Source: Emiliania huxleyi CCMP1516
Lineage: Eukaryota > Haptophyta > Isochrysidales > Noelaerhabdaceae
Assembly (NCBI RefSeq): GCF_000372725.1
Contig: NW_005198244.1
Location: forward strand, 1,987,841 to 2,051,840
Direction of reading: 5' to 3'
DNA: 64,000 nt
The stretch's first letter is position 1. Every line of letters starts with the position of its first letter. Under the pieces are notes generated by a model. That model was not told the DNA's origin. It saw only the letters and a list, made by a program, of their open reading frames with translations, and searched no databases. The position numbers and the translations under genes are program-made. Shown here one piece after another: positions 52,139-62,782 of the stretch.

Positions 52139-53522
52139 ATGGTCAACCTGATGCAGGTCGACATGCTGCAGCTCGGCGTGCTGCAGACGCAGATGGACAA
52201 CCTCTCGGTGCAGGCGACTCTGATTATTGGCTTCGCGCTGAGCATGTGGGCGGGCGAGACGCTGATGCCGCTGCTGGAGGACGACTCGCAGCTCTGCATC
52301 TGGAAGTCGTGGTACCACCTCTTCTTCGCGTCCGTCTTCTTCATCTTTGTCGCAGTCTGCATCTCGTGCTGCCTGATCATCGTCTCCATCGTCTCGTACA
52401 TCAAGCAGGCGGCGCAGGAGGCGGCGCTCATCGTCTCCACCGGCGCCGCCGTCGCGGTCACGAGGCAGCACCTCAACACGCTCAACTATTACTTCGTCGT
52501 CGCCTACGCCTCCTTCACCCTCTCCGCGGTACAGCGCACACCACAGACACACATCCAGCACCCGCACACTCGGGGCGGTCGAGGACGGACGCACGGGCGG
52601 GTAGGCAGGCAGCCAGCCCCGAAAGAATGGCAGCGAGACCGCCTCGCCGCCGTGCGGCAGGTGCTGCTCATCATTCTCTACGTGGGGCTCCCTTCACGGC
52701 TGCCGGCCGACACGGCGGTGCCGACGCCGGCTAGATGCGCCAGCACGCACGCCCCTGCTCTCTTCCGACTGGCGCGCGAGAAGGGCAGACGCTCGGCTCC
52801 CGCCGCCTCCACGCTGCATGAGCAGCCCCCAGCTCCACGCGGTGCTCCGAGCACACCGTGTGCACTGTCCCGCCGTTCCACACCCAGGCGAGGTCGACAG
52901 ACGGATGGCAGACACCAGAGAGAGAGAGCAGGGACAGGGCGACTGACGGAGGGAGGTGCAGCTTCTCACTCACCCCAGGCTCCTCCCTGCAGGAGCACCG
53001 CCTAAGCGAGCTCTCGGGCGAGGGCGAGTCGCAGGAGGGTTGGGGCTCGGAGCTCGAGTCGATCGTCGAGCTCTTCGACGGCGCCCGCCCCACCCTCCCT
53101 GCCCCCTCCCTGCCCCCTCCCTGCCACCCTCCCTGCCCCCTCCCTGCCTCCTCCCTGCACCCTCCCTGCACCCTCCCTGCACCCTGCCCTCGAGCCTCGT
53201 AGGCACCTTCTCCATCACCTGCCTCGACCCGCGGAACCCGAGGGACAACGCGGTGCGCGACTCGTGGGGCGCCGGCATCGCCGCCGCAAACACGCTCGTC
53301 ATCCTCTCCATGTCGGCGTGGGGGTACCGCAAGTTCCTGTTTGTGCGACAGTCGTACAAGCCGCTGCAGCTGCTCTCCTGGTTCGTCACCTACCAGACGG
53401 AAAAAAAGCAAAAGCACGACGCCGTCGCCTCGCTGCCCGGCAATCGGCGGAGCCGCATCGACTCCGAGGTCGACTCGACAGACACCTCGGCCCGTGGTGG
53501 GCTGCCCACGAGCCCAAAATGA
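52139..53522 (+). CDS. ORAI-like channel protein (second paralogue)
   Basis: Exon 1 52139-52528 (130 codons), then small exons starting 52661 and ~52991, and a last exon 53209-53522. TM-like segments: QATLIIGFALSMWAGETLMP, YHLFFASVFFIFVAVCISCC with LIIVSIVSYIKQ, YFVVAYASFTLSAVLLIILY, and WGAGIAAANTLVILSMSAWG. The first segment after NLSVQ corresponds to LNTQSMLMAGVAAGM of the minus-strand gene, so the two are probably distant paralogues. The C-terminus is hydrophilic and Ser/Asp-rich. An acceptor-like CCGCAG directly before the ATG hints at an upstream exon. The last intron (53087-53208) is GC-AG with repeated CCTCCCTGCCC. Confidence 0.55.
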
Positions 53523-54290
53523 CGGTGCTGTGGACTGTGTGACGTGCGTCTAATGGTGTGTGTGGACCGCCGTTTTTCTCTCTATTAGGATATTAGGATA
53601 ACGACGGGGTGGAGAGGGCTATTGACCCTTCTCTGGTAGGACGGGAACGAGATGATAGTAGGGAGTAGAAGAAAGCAAAGAGGAGCCCTGCGCACGCACG
53701 ACTCCGCAGGAGAAACCCCTCCCCAGACAAAACACAAGGGAGAGGTGGGTGGGTCACAGAAAACTGCGGCCGCCAGCGACTGAGCGTCTCGCTGGCGGAC
53801 GGGGAGAGGAACACAAAGGGACGTCCGGACGTCCATCCACTGGGATGAGAATACTGGAGATCTGAGGTCGAATCTGCCGATTCCACAGCCGCCCACAGGA
53901 GCGCCGCCTCAACACGGGGTCTCGGCTCTATCGAGCCATGCTAGCTCCAGCCGCAGCCCCACCCGGCCGCCCGAGGGTGTTCCCGCAGGCAGAGAAGACC
54001 AATCCTGGGGGAAGTAACCTTCTCTGGTAGGACGGGAACGAGATGATAGTAGGGAGTAGAAGAAAGCAAAGAGGAGCCCTGCGCACGCACGACTCCGCAG
54101 GAGAAACCCCTCCCGCCCGTGCTTGCGCAGCGCAGCCTCCTCCTCCCTACGCGCAAGCTGGGCATGAGGATGATGGCGATTATGTCATGGCGTTGACGAT
54201 TGCCAATACAGCCGTGATGCAAACGCAGATGAGGACGAACAGATGCCGATGGTGATAAGAGGTTCCCACCCTTGAGAGACGCGCCGAGTT
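53523..54290. repeat. Intergenic with a ~98-bp direct repeat pair
   Basis: 53624-53722 and 54010-54110 are near-identical (ACCTTCTCTGGTAGGACGGG...CAGGAGAAACCCCTCCC). No gene was recognised. Confidence 0.75.
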
Positions 54291-54598
54291 GCCTCGCCGC
54301 GCCGCTGTTGATGACGGTACCTCGCGCGTCCGCTATGCGGTGCCGCGAGCTTCCGCTTGTGTATGGAAACCGATGGTGCCTCGCGCGTCCGCTATGCGGT
54401 GCCGCGAGCGTCCGTCTGTCTCCAGCGAGGATGGTACCTCACGCGTCCGCTGCGCGGTGCCGTGAGCCTCCTTCCGTCGCCTGTTGCTGGGTGGTGCCTC
54501 GCGCGTCCGCTGTGCGGTGCCGCGAGCGTCCGACACCAGCAACTACGGTACCTCGCGCGTCCGCTATGCGGTGCCGCGAGCTTCCGATGTGATTGACA
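54291..54598. repeat. Minisatellite, ~50-70 bp units with inverted GGTGCC/CGC core
   Basis: Five to six copies of CTCGCGCGTCCGCTATGCGG followed by TGCCGCGAGC with variable spacers. Each unit is partly self-complementary (CTCGCG...CGCGAG) and could form a small hairpin. Confidence 0.85.
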
Positions 54599-54654
54599 CG
54601 CTGCCGGGCTGTGTAGCCGCCACCCGACCGCCGCGTGACGATGGTGCCTCCAGA

Positions 54655-54810
54655 CACGATGGTGGAGTTTGAGTGCCTCCAGACACGACGGAGTTTGAGT
54701 GCCTCCAGACACGACGGAGTTTGAGTGCCTCCAGACACGATGGAGTTTGAGTGCCTCCAGACACGATGGAGTTTGAGTGCCTCCAGACACGATGGAGTTT
54801 GAGTGCGTCC
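54655..54810. repeat. 25-26-bp minisatellite
   Basis: Six direct copies of GAGTTTGAGTGCCTCCAGAC followed by ACGA(C/T)G. Flanking strings GCCGGGCTGTGTAGCCGC occur on both sides (54604 and 54836), so the array sits inside an older duplication. Confidence 0.9.
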
Positions 54811-54862
54811 ATTGATCTTGACGATCGACACAAGCCGGGCTGTGTAGCCGCTGCCCGACCGC

Positions 54863-56052
54863 TCACGATGATGCGCCCTGGTAGCGCTGACGCTCGCGCC
54901 GCTGTTCATGGCGGCGTTTTCGGCCAGACGCGCAGGTTACCTCCGCTCCATTTGCTGCCACTTGACCCCCATGACGACCGTCGCAGCTGGCGGAGGGGCC
55001 GCCTCGCCGTGCTGGGTTGGGCTTGGGCAGCTTACCCGGTTGGCGGTTGTCCCACGGGTGGTTTTCCCACTCCGAAAGCAACGGCAAGAGATCTCCGTCG
55101 CAGGTTGTGACCGGCCTGATAGGAGCCTCGTCAAGCTGCTCCGCCGCGTTCCGCCAGGTAGCAGTTTCGACTCGGCCGCGGAGGATCTTTGCCGGCTGGC
55201 AGTCCTCGGGAGCGAGCGCCCCAAATCCCTCCTCGCCGGGGTGCGACCTCGTTTTGAGGCTCTCCACGGCAATCTCGGCGAGGCGGAGGAAGGCCCCCAT
55301 CTGCCGGCTGCACTGATAAAGGTGATTGCACTTTCGCTCATAGAGCGTGTAGTAGCTGGTGAGGTCGAGCGCTGCTCTATGTAGAACTCAAACCACGTCT
55401 TCATGGTGAAGCCTTCACCAGCTGGGACTGCCTCCAGGAAGCCGATGCCCACGAAGAGCTTATTAAGGAACGCGCCGAGGTGGCGGACCTTGTCTCGGAT
55501 GGTGTAAAGATCCTTTGGGTGGACGCGTGGGAAGTTGTGCCGGATTCTTGAGCCGACCCAGTCCAGCGCGCCGTTCGGGCCATTCATGTAGTCGGTGCCG
55601 ACCAGATTGCCCGATATGAACGACTTGAAGAGGCGGTTTTCTGTGCCGTCGAGGCCCGTGAGGTGGTACCTCCCGAGCTCCTCTTGGCGTTGGCCGCCGC
55701 TGCCGACCACCAGGCACCATGTGAGATAGGTGGGTAGTTCCACCTTGCAGTGGGCAATCTTGGCGAGCGTCGCATTCATCCTGGCCTCGCGGCCCCCAGG
55801 CCCGAGGACAACTCGGAAGACGATGTCGCTCCCACTTGCGAACGAGGCTGCCAGGATTTGGCGCCTGACTTCGGAGTTGGCGGTGTCCAGTCCCGCGATT
55901 GCGCCCGCGAGCGCTTGAAACTTGGGCAGCATCGAAGCCTTCTCGATGAGGCGGCTCGGGAGAGCGTGGGCAGACACATCAGGCCCGCCGTCAGCACCCG
56001 GGGCAGGTCCGCCCGGGACTCGCCCCCCGTCGTAGAGGAGGTTCTCCGCCAT
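54863..56052 (-). pseudogene. Unknown ORF, probably of mobile origin, frameshifted
   Basis: From the ATG at 56052 (MAENLLYDGG) one frame runs through SFISGNLVGTDYMNGPNGAL, RIRHNFPRVHPKDLYTIRDK and FTMKTWFEFYIEQRS to about 55290, where the protein-like sequence jumps to another frame (MGAFLRLAEIAVESLKTRSH, CDGDLLPLLSEWENHPWDN) and fades before 54863. No known domain was recognised. Position between minisatellites and a (GA)n tract, and the frameshift, suggest a decayed retroelement gag-like or other selfish ORF. Confidence 0.4.
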
Positions 56053-56184
56053 CAGAGCGGTGACCGCGTCTTCCGCGGAAGCTCCGGCTTGGACAAGATG
56101 CCGCCGATCATGGACGACTGCCGATGTGCCTCTGGTAGAAGCGGTGCCTGATTTATTTTTCCGTGGTGAACCTGTGAGCTGGGT

Positions 56185-56186
<2 letters not shown>

Positions 56187-56261
<75 letters not shown>
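56187..56261. repeat. (GA)n microsatellite
   Basis: About 37 uninterrupted AG units upstream of the unknown minus-strand ORF. Confidence 0.95.
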
Positions 56262-56264
<3 letters not shown>

Positions 56265-56369
56265 GCTATACAAAAAAACCTGACACGTGACACGCAACAC
56301 ATCTCATGTTTTGTTGTGTGGATTAGTGTATCAATCAATCGATTAGTGCCAGACTCTCGACAGACTCCT

Positions 56370-56556
56370 AGTAGAGGTGTCCGTTTTATTTATTACCTGT
56401 GGCTGTGCCCCTGTGCCCTGATCGTCCTTCCAAAATCCTGCTCGTGCGTCGTGGTCGTGCAGGTGGGGACCCTGTCCTCCTCTCCCCCATCTCTCGTTTG
56501 GGTTGTCTGTTTTATTCCCATCTCACAGTGTAGAGGTGTCCGTTTTTATTACCGCG
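56370..56556 (+). repeat. LINE-like 3' tails, plus orientation
   Basis: Two tails (GAGGTGTCCGTTTTATTTATT near 56373 and AGAGGTGTCCGTTTTTATT near 56534) with the UTR CAAAATCCTGCTCGTG between them. The second abuts the LRR frame directly. Confidence 0.7.
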
Positions 56557-57279
56557 AGAGCCTCGCCAATCGCCTTGGCGCCCTCGGGGCCGATGTTGTT
56601 ATGGCCGAGGTTGAGGTTGGTCAGCACCCTTATTGCCACATAGCGCCTCGGCAATCGCAGCGGCGCCCTCGTCGTCGATCTTGTTGCCGCCGATGTGGAG
56701 GGGGTTTTCAGCACCGCACTGCCCGACACGTACTCGGCGATCTCTGCGGCGCCAGTCGGGCCGATATTGCAGCGAGCAAGGCCCAGCGAGGTCAGCTTGT
56801 TGCGCTGCCGCTCGACACGCACGATGCCGAGGGCCGCCTCCTCGGTGAGGTTGTTTAGCCCACGTCCAACGGGAGGTCAGCACCTCGTTGACTGCGAGAG
56901 CGCCGCCGATTGCCTTCGCGCCCTCGTCGCCGATTTTGTTTCCGCTGATTGCCAGGTTTTTCAGCACCCCGTTGCCGCGCAGCGCCTCGGCGATCGCCTT
57001 GGCGCCCTCGACGAAGACGATCTTGTTCCTCCAGAGCGAGAGGGTGGTCAGCACTTCGTTGCGCTCGAGCCCGTTTGTGATCTCAGCTTCGCCTCGGCCG
57101 CCTATTTTGGCTGCCGCGTCCCGCCACTTCTCGTCCATCCTTTCCACGGCGTTTGCCACCAGCGGGGTGGCGAGGCCCTTGAAGCGGCGGCTGCATCGTT
57201 TGAGGGCGACCGCGGAAGCGAGGTCAGACTCCGCCACAATCGCTATCAACAGATCGTCATCGAGATCCACGAGTATCAT
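56557..57279 (-). pseudogene. F-box-like/leucine-rich repeat (RNI-type) protein, frameshifted and 3' truncated
   Basis: From the ATG at 57279: DDDLLIAIVAESDLASAVAL (F-box-like helix), then ribonuclease-inhibitor-type LRRs: VLTTLSLWRNKIVFVEGAKA, VLKNLAISGNKIGDEGAKAI, and in other frames LTSLGLARCNIGPTGAAEIA and LTNLNLGHNNIGPEGAKAIG. At least two frameshifts lie between 56870 and 56660. The last repeat runs straight into a LINE-like tail at 56556, so the 3' end was probably lost to that insertion. The family is abundant in haptophytes; the function is unknown. Confidence 0.7.
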
Positions 57280-57377
57280 CACCCGCGGCCAAGCAACAAG
57301 AGCTGCGTTTTGTCACTTGCGCCTTTGCGACGTGCGTCCGCGCCCTGCACATCCACGTGGATCACGTCGCCGTCTGT

Positions 57378-57545
57378 GTTGAGCACTTGAGCACTGGATA
57401 GGGTCGATTCCGCCTGGTACGGGACCCCTCGATCGTCTCGCCCTCCCTCACTGGGGTTGTGTTCATTGGGGGGGGGTCATAACAAACACGGTACAGGATC
57501 GAGGTGCACGCTGCCGAGAAGCAGTGTCGTCCCCCCTCTCCACCT
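57378..57545 (+). repeat. Dispersed repeat copy
   Basis: GAGCACTTGAGCACTGGATA...GTGTCGTCCCCCCTCTC. The same sequence is inside the MITE at 62997-63356 in opposite orientation, and in part at 39390. Confidence 0.75.
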
Positions 57546-57771
57546 CTCCTCGAGTCTGTGTTTGAGAGTTGTCTGTGTTTGGGTTTCTATGTCTGCGGCT
57601 TTGGAATTTGGGTTTCTCAACTCTTCGTTTGTTTATTTATTCGACAGACTCGAGACTCTGCTAGTGCGGGCGCGGGCGCGGAAAGGGGAAATCGGCGAAC
57701 CTAAGGAGGGAGGGGATGGGGGGAGAACGGCACGCTGTGCGCGCCAGTCCCGGGCCGGCGGACATTCTTTT

Positions 57772-57886
57772 CAACCCCTGCCTAGAGCTAGACGAGTGTA
57801 GCTACTAAAGGAGTACCCGGGGCTCCCCATGCGGGAGACCTCCCTGTGGGGGCCCATGGATGGACATCTTTAGCTTGTAAGGGTTG
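57772..57886. mobile_element. 115-bp MITE with 9-bp TSD
   Basis: Starts CAACCCCTGCCTAG and ends GTAAGGGTTG (short TIR CAACCC), flanked by CATTCTTTT at 57763-57771 and 57887-57895. The interior matches one end of the longer element at 62997-63356. Confidence 0.8.
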
Positions 57887-57895
57887 CATTCTTTT

Positions 57896-58254
57896 GGTGT
57901 ACGGATGTGTGTGCGGTGTGCCCAAAGATTGACAAATTCTTTTGCGCGTCGCTACTTGAGCGCGGTCGTTCAGTCCGCACCCTCGCTCGGTCGGAGAACA
58001 GCGGCTCCCGTTGGTTGTGTACCTGTGTTAGTGCCAGTGCGCGCCAGTCCCGTGGCCGTGCCCAGTGTCGTGCGAGGTAGCCGTTAGTAAAACTCTTTGG
58101 TGTGCCGGTGTGTGTACCAGTCCGCGCCAGTGCGCCCCCTTCTTGTTTTTCCAAGTGTGTGAGCAGCAGACGAGAATTCTTTCGCTTCTCTTCGCTTCTT
58201 GAGCCTCAGTCCGCACCCTTTCGGCCTCGCCTCTCGGAGAACAGCGTGCCAAGA
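57896..58254 (+). promoter_or_regulatory. Duplicated 5' flank/5' UTR of the SERINC gene
   Basis: 57925-58006 and 58160-58246 are diverged direct copies (ATTCTTT..GC.TC...CTTGAGC, CAGTCCGCACCCT, GGAGAACAGCG) placed ~240 bp apart upstream of the ATG. They may represent a promoter duplication; no core promoter element was recognised. Confidence 0.45.
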
Positions 58255-61225
58255 ATGGCCTCGCTCCTGCTCGCGCCGCTCAGCTGCGTCGGCTCGGCCC
58301 TCGCTCAATGCGCCGGCGCATGCGCCGCCACTGCCTGCTGCAAGCTGCTGACGTGCGGCTGCCTCGCTTCGCCGTTAAGCACAAACATCTTTTACTCGGC
58401 GATTCTGCTGGTGGCCACCGTCGCGGCGCTGATCCTGCGGTATACGCGGCAGGACCTGTCGGTGTGCGTGAGCGGCGACTGCGACGACGGCAGCGCGAGC
58501 ACCTGGATGCCCACCGGCTCGGCGTCGTACGACCTGTGCGAGGGAGGCCGGTGCGAGGGCATGTGGGCGGTCTTCCGCATCTCCTTCTCGCTCGCGGCGC
58601 TCTTCTCGGTGCTGCTGCTGCTCTCGTGCTGCAAGTCCGAGTTCTCCGTCCTCGTCCACCGCGGCTTCTGGGCTGCCAAGCTGATCGGCCTCGCCGCGAT
58701 ATCAGTCGGAACGCTCTTTACACCGAACGACGTCTTTGCGTACTATGCCTGGGTGGCGCGCTTCATCGCGCCCGGCTTCCTGCTCTACCAGCTGGTCTCG
58801 TTTGTGGACGCCGGCTACACGATCAACGAACGCCTCGTCGACCGCGACGAGGAGACCGTGCCGCCCGCCCTCCCCCTGTAGCGAAGGGAGGAGCCCTTGC
58901 CTGACCCTCCTCTTGCCTGACCCCTTGCTCCTCCTCGGGGCCTGACCCTCCTCGCGACGTCACCTCGCAGGAGTCGCCGCCGCGGCCCCTGCTCTGCTTC
59001 GCAAACGGGTCGGGCGTGGCGTGGAAGGGGCTCAACCTGCTCCTCTGCCTCTGCCTCTACTCGGCCCTCCTCGCGGGCACGGGCGCGATGTGAACTACCC
59101 CTCTAGATGCGCTAGCAGCATGCCGCTCTGCGCAACCCGCGTCAAGACACTCATGCACGTTAGAGTGCAGACTCGCCCGCATCCCTTCGCACTCGCGCTG
59201 CAGCCGCAGTGTTCGCAGCCCTCGCACTCACTTCGCCCCTGCGGTGCCGCGACGCTGCGCTCCCGCAACGCACCTCTCGGCCGGCGCAGGGGCACCACCT
59301 TCCCGCAAGCGGACTGTGAACAGCGTCTCTTCACACCTCGTTGCTGTGAACAGGTACTACTTCTTCCCGCAAGCGGACTGCCCCTTCAACCCCTCCGCCA
59401 TCACGTCGACCCTCGGCATGTCCCTCCTCAACACGGGCGCACTCCCCTACCAACTCTCCTACCAACTCTCCAGACGCCTCCTGACGCCCAAGTCGAAGAC
59501 AGCTCCCCCCCCCCCCCGCGCTGCGGTGGAGCTCCTCGGACGTGCCCTGAGCTGTTGTCCTAGTCGCCCGTGCTGCGTCGTCCGCCTGCAGTCCAAGCGA
59601 TCGCAACCTCCGGCTAGACCCAACAAGAGCAGACGCTCCGCGGTCTNNNNNNNNNNNNNNNNNNNNNNNNNNNNNNNNNNNNNNNNNNNNNNNNNNNNNN
59701 NNNNNNNNNNNNNNNNNNNNNNNNNNNNNNNNNNNNNNNNNNNNNNCCCCCCCGACCCCCTCGAGATTGGCCCGAGATCAGGCGCCCTCACCGCGATGCC
59801 GTACGCCGACTGCAACCCTTCCGCCGGCACGGAGGGCGTCGCCATGACTGCCGTCTCGCTCGGGCACACTGCGCCTAGATGCGGCAGAGCCAGGCACGGG
59901 AGCCAGACACAGAGCCAGGCACAGAGCCAAGCACGGGAGCCAGGCACGGGCGGCGGTGTCAGACACGGGCGGCGGTGTCAGACACGGGCGGCGGTGCCGC
60001 GTGCACGTTTCCCCCCGCTCGCCTCAACCGCGCGCAAGCTGCCGCGAGCGAGCGCCACGCCGGGCCTCATCTCGGCCGATCTGGGCCGATCTGGGCGGAT
60101 CTCCGACCTAGGATCGCGACCGCCACCGTCGCGTACCTCACCTTCACGGCGGCGCGGCGCGAGGAGCGGCGCGCGAGCGACAAGGGGCGCGGTGCGGCGG
60201 GCGGTGGCGGCGCGGCCGATGCGGTGAGTGTGTACGTCGACGGCGAGGCGGAGGGCGAGGGCGAGGGGAAGGGCGACCTAGATGCCTCTCTGCCTCCTCC
60301 CAAGGAGCAGCGCAAGGAGCAGCGCAAGGAGCAGCGCAAGGAGCAGTGCCGCTGCACCTCCGCCGCTGCACCTCCGCCGCTGCACCTCCGCCGCTGCACC
60401 TCCGCCGCTGCACCTCCGCCGCTGCACCTCCGCCGCTGCACCTCGCTGCCCCACTCTGCTGTCACCAGCCCCTCGCCTCCCTCCCTCGCCCCGCGCTGCC
60501 TCACCGCCCCTGCTCCTGCGCCTCACCGCCCCTGCTCCTGCGCCTCACCGCCCCTGCTCGTCGCGCGGCAGGAGAGGCCGCCTCCCCGCGGTGCAGCCGC
60601 AGTCGTTCGCAGGCTTCTACGCGGTGAGAGGGCTCTTCCGCTCGCCCACGACACGTCCCCGACACGTCCACGACACGCCCTATGACACGTCCACGACACA
60701 CGCCCTATGACACGTCCCCGCAGGTGATGGTCCTCATCTCGGTCTACATTGCGATGCTCCTCACAAACTGGGGCGAGCGATGCACCGAGATGCACCGAAT
60801 GATGCGCCGAGATGCACCGACGCGCCGCCCCGCGCCGCCGCCGCTCCCGCCACCACCGCTCCCGCCCGACCCGCGCCCGCCGCCGCCGCAGGGACCGAGC
60901 ACTATGAGGAGGCAGGCACAAACGGCACCGCCACAAACAGCACAGCTGCGGAGGACGCCGAGGCGCCTCGCCCCCCCGTCTAGAGCCCCGCCTCGCCCGC
61001 TCCCCCTCACCCCTCCGCCGTCGGCCCGTGTCGTGCAACGCCTCGCGCCCCCTCCGCCTCGCGCCCCCTCCGCAGGCGCTCCTCTTCGACGAGGGATCGT
61101 ACAACGCCTCGCTCACCGCGTCGTGGGTCCTGATCGGGACCGGCTGGCTCTGCTCCCTCCTCTACTTCTGGACGCTCATCGCGCCCAGGCTGTGCCCCAG
61201 CCGCGACTTTGGCGTCGAGTTGTGA
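58255..61225 (+). CDS. SERINC/TMS1-family membrane protein, multi-exon, across an assembly gap
   Basis: Exons supported: 58255-58857, 58971-59089, 59354-~59480, an exon after the gap (~59780-59870, ALTAMPYADCNPSAGTEG), ~60115-60240 (ATATVAYLTFTAARREERRA), ~60590-60623, 60724-60772, 60892-60962, 61076-61225. Family signatures: the N-terminal Cys cluster (CACCAATACC region, here CAGACAATACCKLLTCGC), SFSLAALFSVLLLLSCCKSE, VHRGFWAAKLIGLAAISVGT, FVDAGYTINE, FAGFYAVMVLISVYIAMLLTNWG across a splice, and the C-terminus ASWVLIGTGWLCSLLYFWTL...CPSRDFGVEL. About ten TM helices; SERINCs are lipid-scramblase-like proteins of the plasma membrane and endosomes. Part of the gene is hidden by the 100-N gap. 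Introns mix GT-AG and GC-AG; 60624-60723 carries GACACGTCC repeats. Confidence 0.88.
59647..59746. other. Assembly gap (100 N)
   Basis: A run of exactly 100 N within the SERINC gene, next to C runs (59506-59518, 59747-59753); the true length is unknown. Confidence 1.
60624..60723 (+). other. SERINC intron with GACACGTCC repeats
   Basis: 100 nt, GT-AG. It starts GTGAGAGGGCTCTTCC; the next exon starts GTGATGGTCCTCATC. It contains ACGACACGTCC, CCGACACGTCC and two ATGACACGTCC copies, the last right before CCGCAG. Confidence 0.8.
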
Positions 61226-61635
61226 TGCGGCGCTGCCGGCGCTGCCGGCGCTGCTGTGCTGCGACCTCTTACGGTGCATGTACTGTGCGGCCTCGTTAGG
61301 TCCGAACTCGTCGTTAGGTCCGAACTCTCTCTGTAGTCTCACTCCGCACGCATATATGTCGTACACACACGCCGTCCCCAGAGTCGCCCAAGCACTAGAG
61401 CCCCCACAAAACGGCATGTTGACATAGCCGCTTGGGCCACTCCCGGTTACAGTATGTGGGAATTCGGTTCCGAGTAAATTCGAAATCTTGGGGAGCACTT
61501 CGTCCGAGGGGTGGCGGTGTGGGGAACCCGCAATTTGCGAGATGCTGAGGCATCTGAAATTGCCCGAAGCGATACGATATCTCCACATTGACGCCATTCT
61601 AATTTCGATTGCCTCGAGCATTCCGGCAATCATTC
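61226..61635. other. Intergenic
   Basis: Contains GTTAGGTCCGAACTC twice (61293 and 61312). From ~61400 the DNA becomes less G+C-rich than the rest of the window. No gene was seen. Confidence 0.4.
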
Positions 61636-61723
61636 CCAAGATGCATGAAGCAATTCAGGATGCGCGTTGCGCGCGCATCCTGGGAATTGCTTCGAGCATC
61701 CTGAATTGCTTCATGCATCTTGG
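61636..61723. repeat. Perfect 28-bp inverted repeat (hairpin)
   Basis: 61636-61663 and 61696-61723 are exact reverse complements (arm begins CCAAGATGCATGAAGCAATT), separated by 32 nt that hold further GCATCCTG/AATTGCTTC copies. A transcript would fold into a long hairpin. Confidence 0.9.
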
Positions 61724-61958
61724 TGGGATGCCTGAGGCAACCAAAGACGCAGTGCACTGCGATGTCCACGACATCCCTGATTGAGCCATTTGCCATTACA
61801 TCCTGAGATGCTGGCCGGAGGGCGCTGCATCTCAGGATGGCTGAATTGGCGTCGCCATCCCCGAGAAGCGAGATGTGGCAAGCATTTTCAAATGGATATT
61901 TTAACCTCAGAGCTCAGTGCTCAGATAAGTAAGACGAAGGCTTCGTCAGGGCGGCTGT

Positions 61959-62782
61959 CAGGGGCGGCGATCCCCCCATCTACAGATGATATGCGCATCT
62001 TGAGATAATATGCATCTAAGATGCGCCCTACTTGGACTGCACACTGTCTTGCCTATGCTCGAGCATCTCTCGATGGTTTTTCAACTAAGATGCCGGAGCA
62101 TCCTGGGATGCTCGAATCATCTGAAGATATAAGCATCCCAAGAACAAGATGCTTGGCATTTAATGATTAAAATGCAAGTTAAATTATAAAGACTTGAGCG
62201 GCGTGTGAGCCCTCGGATCAAAGTTGGAGTGGAGACTCTGAATCTATGCTAATCTCAGCTGCCATGCCTATATGTAAGTGTGACTATTTACTCTGTCGTC
62301 TGTGGAATACTACTGATGGCGATTGAACTGGGAGCCAGTGAATGATGGTGGGGGGCACTTAGCCCTTGTGCTAATGTGCTGACTTTACTACAATATGGAC
62401 GGTCGGTTGTATATGTAAATGTAAGGGGTTCGGCAAAAAAACTCCGACACTGTCGATCGAAAAATTGGAAAAAATCCGACAACGCGCTCATGTTCCTGAG
62501 ATGCATTGCGCATCCTCAGATGCCACATTGCATCCTGGGATGCATGGACTAACCCAAGATGAGGGTATCATCTCGGCACACTTTGTGCGTCTGAAGACGA
62601 CTGCAGTATCTGAGAACGGGCTCAAAAGACGCGGGGCACCCATCTAAAGATGATTAAATCTTCTTGGAGAACCCAATCATGTGGAGACACCCGGTGTCCT
62701 TAGACGGAAAACGCATCCTAGATGGTGTTTGGCATCTAGAATGCGCATATCATCTGTAGATGGGGGGGTGTCGCCGCCCCTG
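61959..62782. mobile_element. hAT-like TIR element (~824 bp), GATGC-rich
   Basis: Left 61959-62000 and right 62741-62782 are inverted copies starting CAGGGGCGGCGA and then CCCCCCATCTACAGATGATA. CAGGGGCGG is a typical hAT terminus. The interior is A+T-richer and full of GATGC/GCATC motifs; no transposase and no clear 8-bp duplication were found. Confidence 0.65.

Noticed and set aside
59088..59096. TGA after GCGATG in SERINC exon 2 as a selenocysteine codon
   Set aside because: The GT of ATGTGA is a splice donor that joins in frame to the next SERINC exon; no SECIS was seen.
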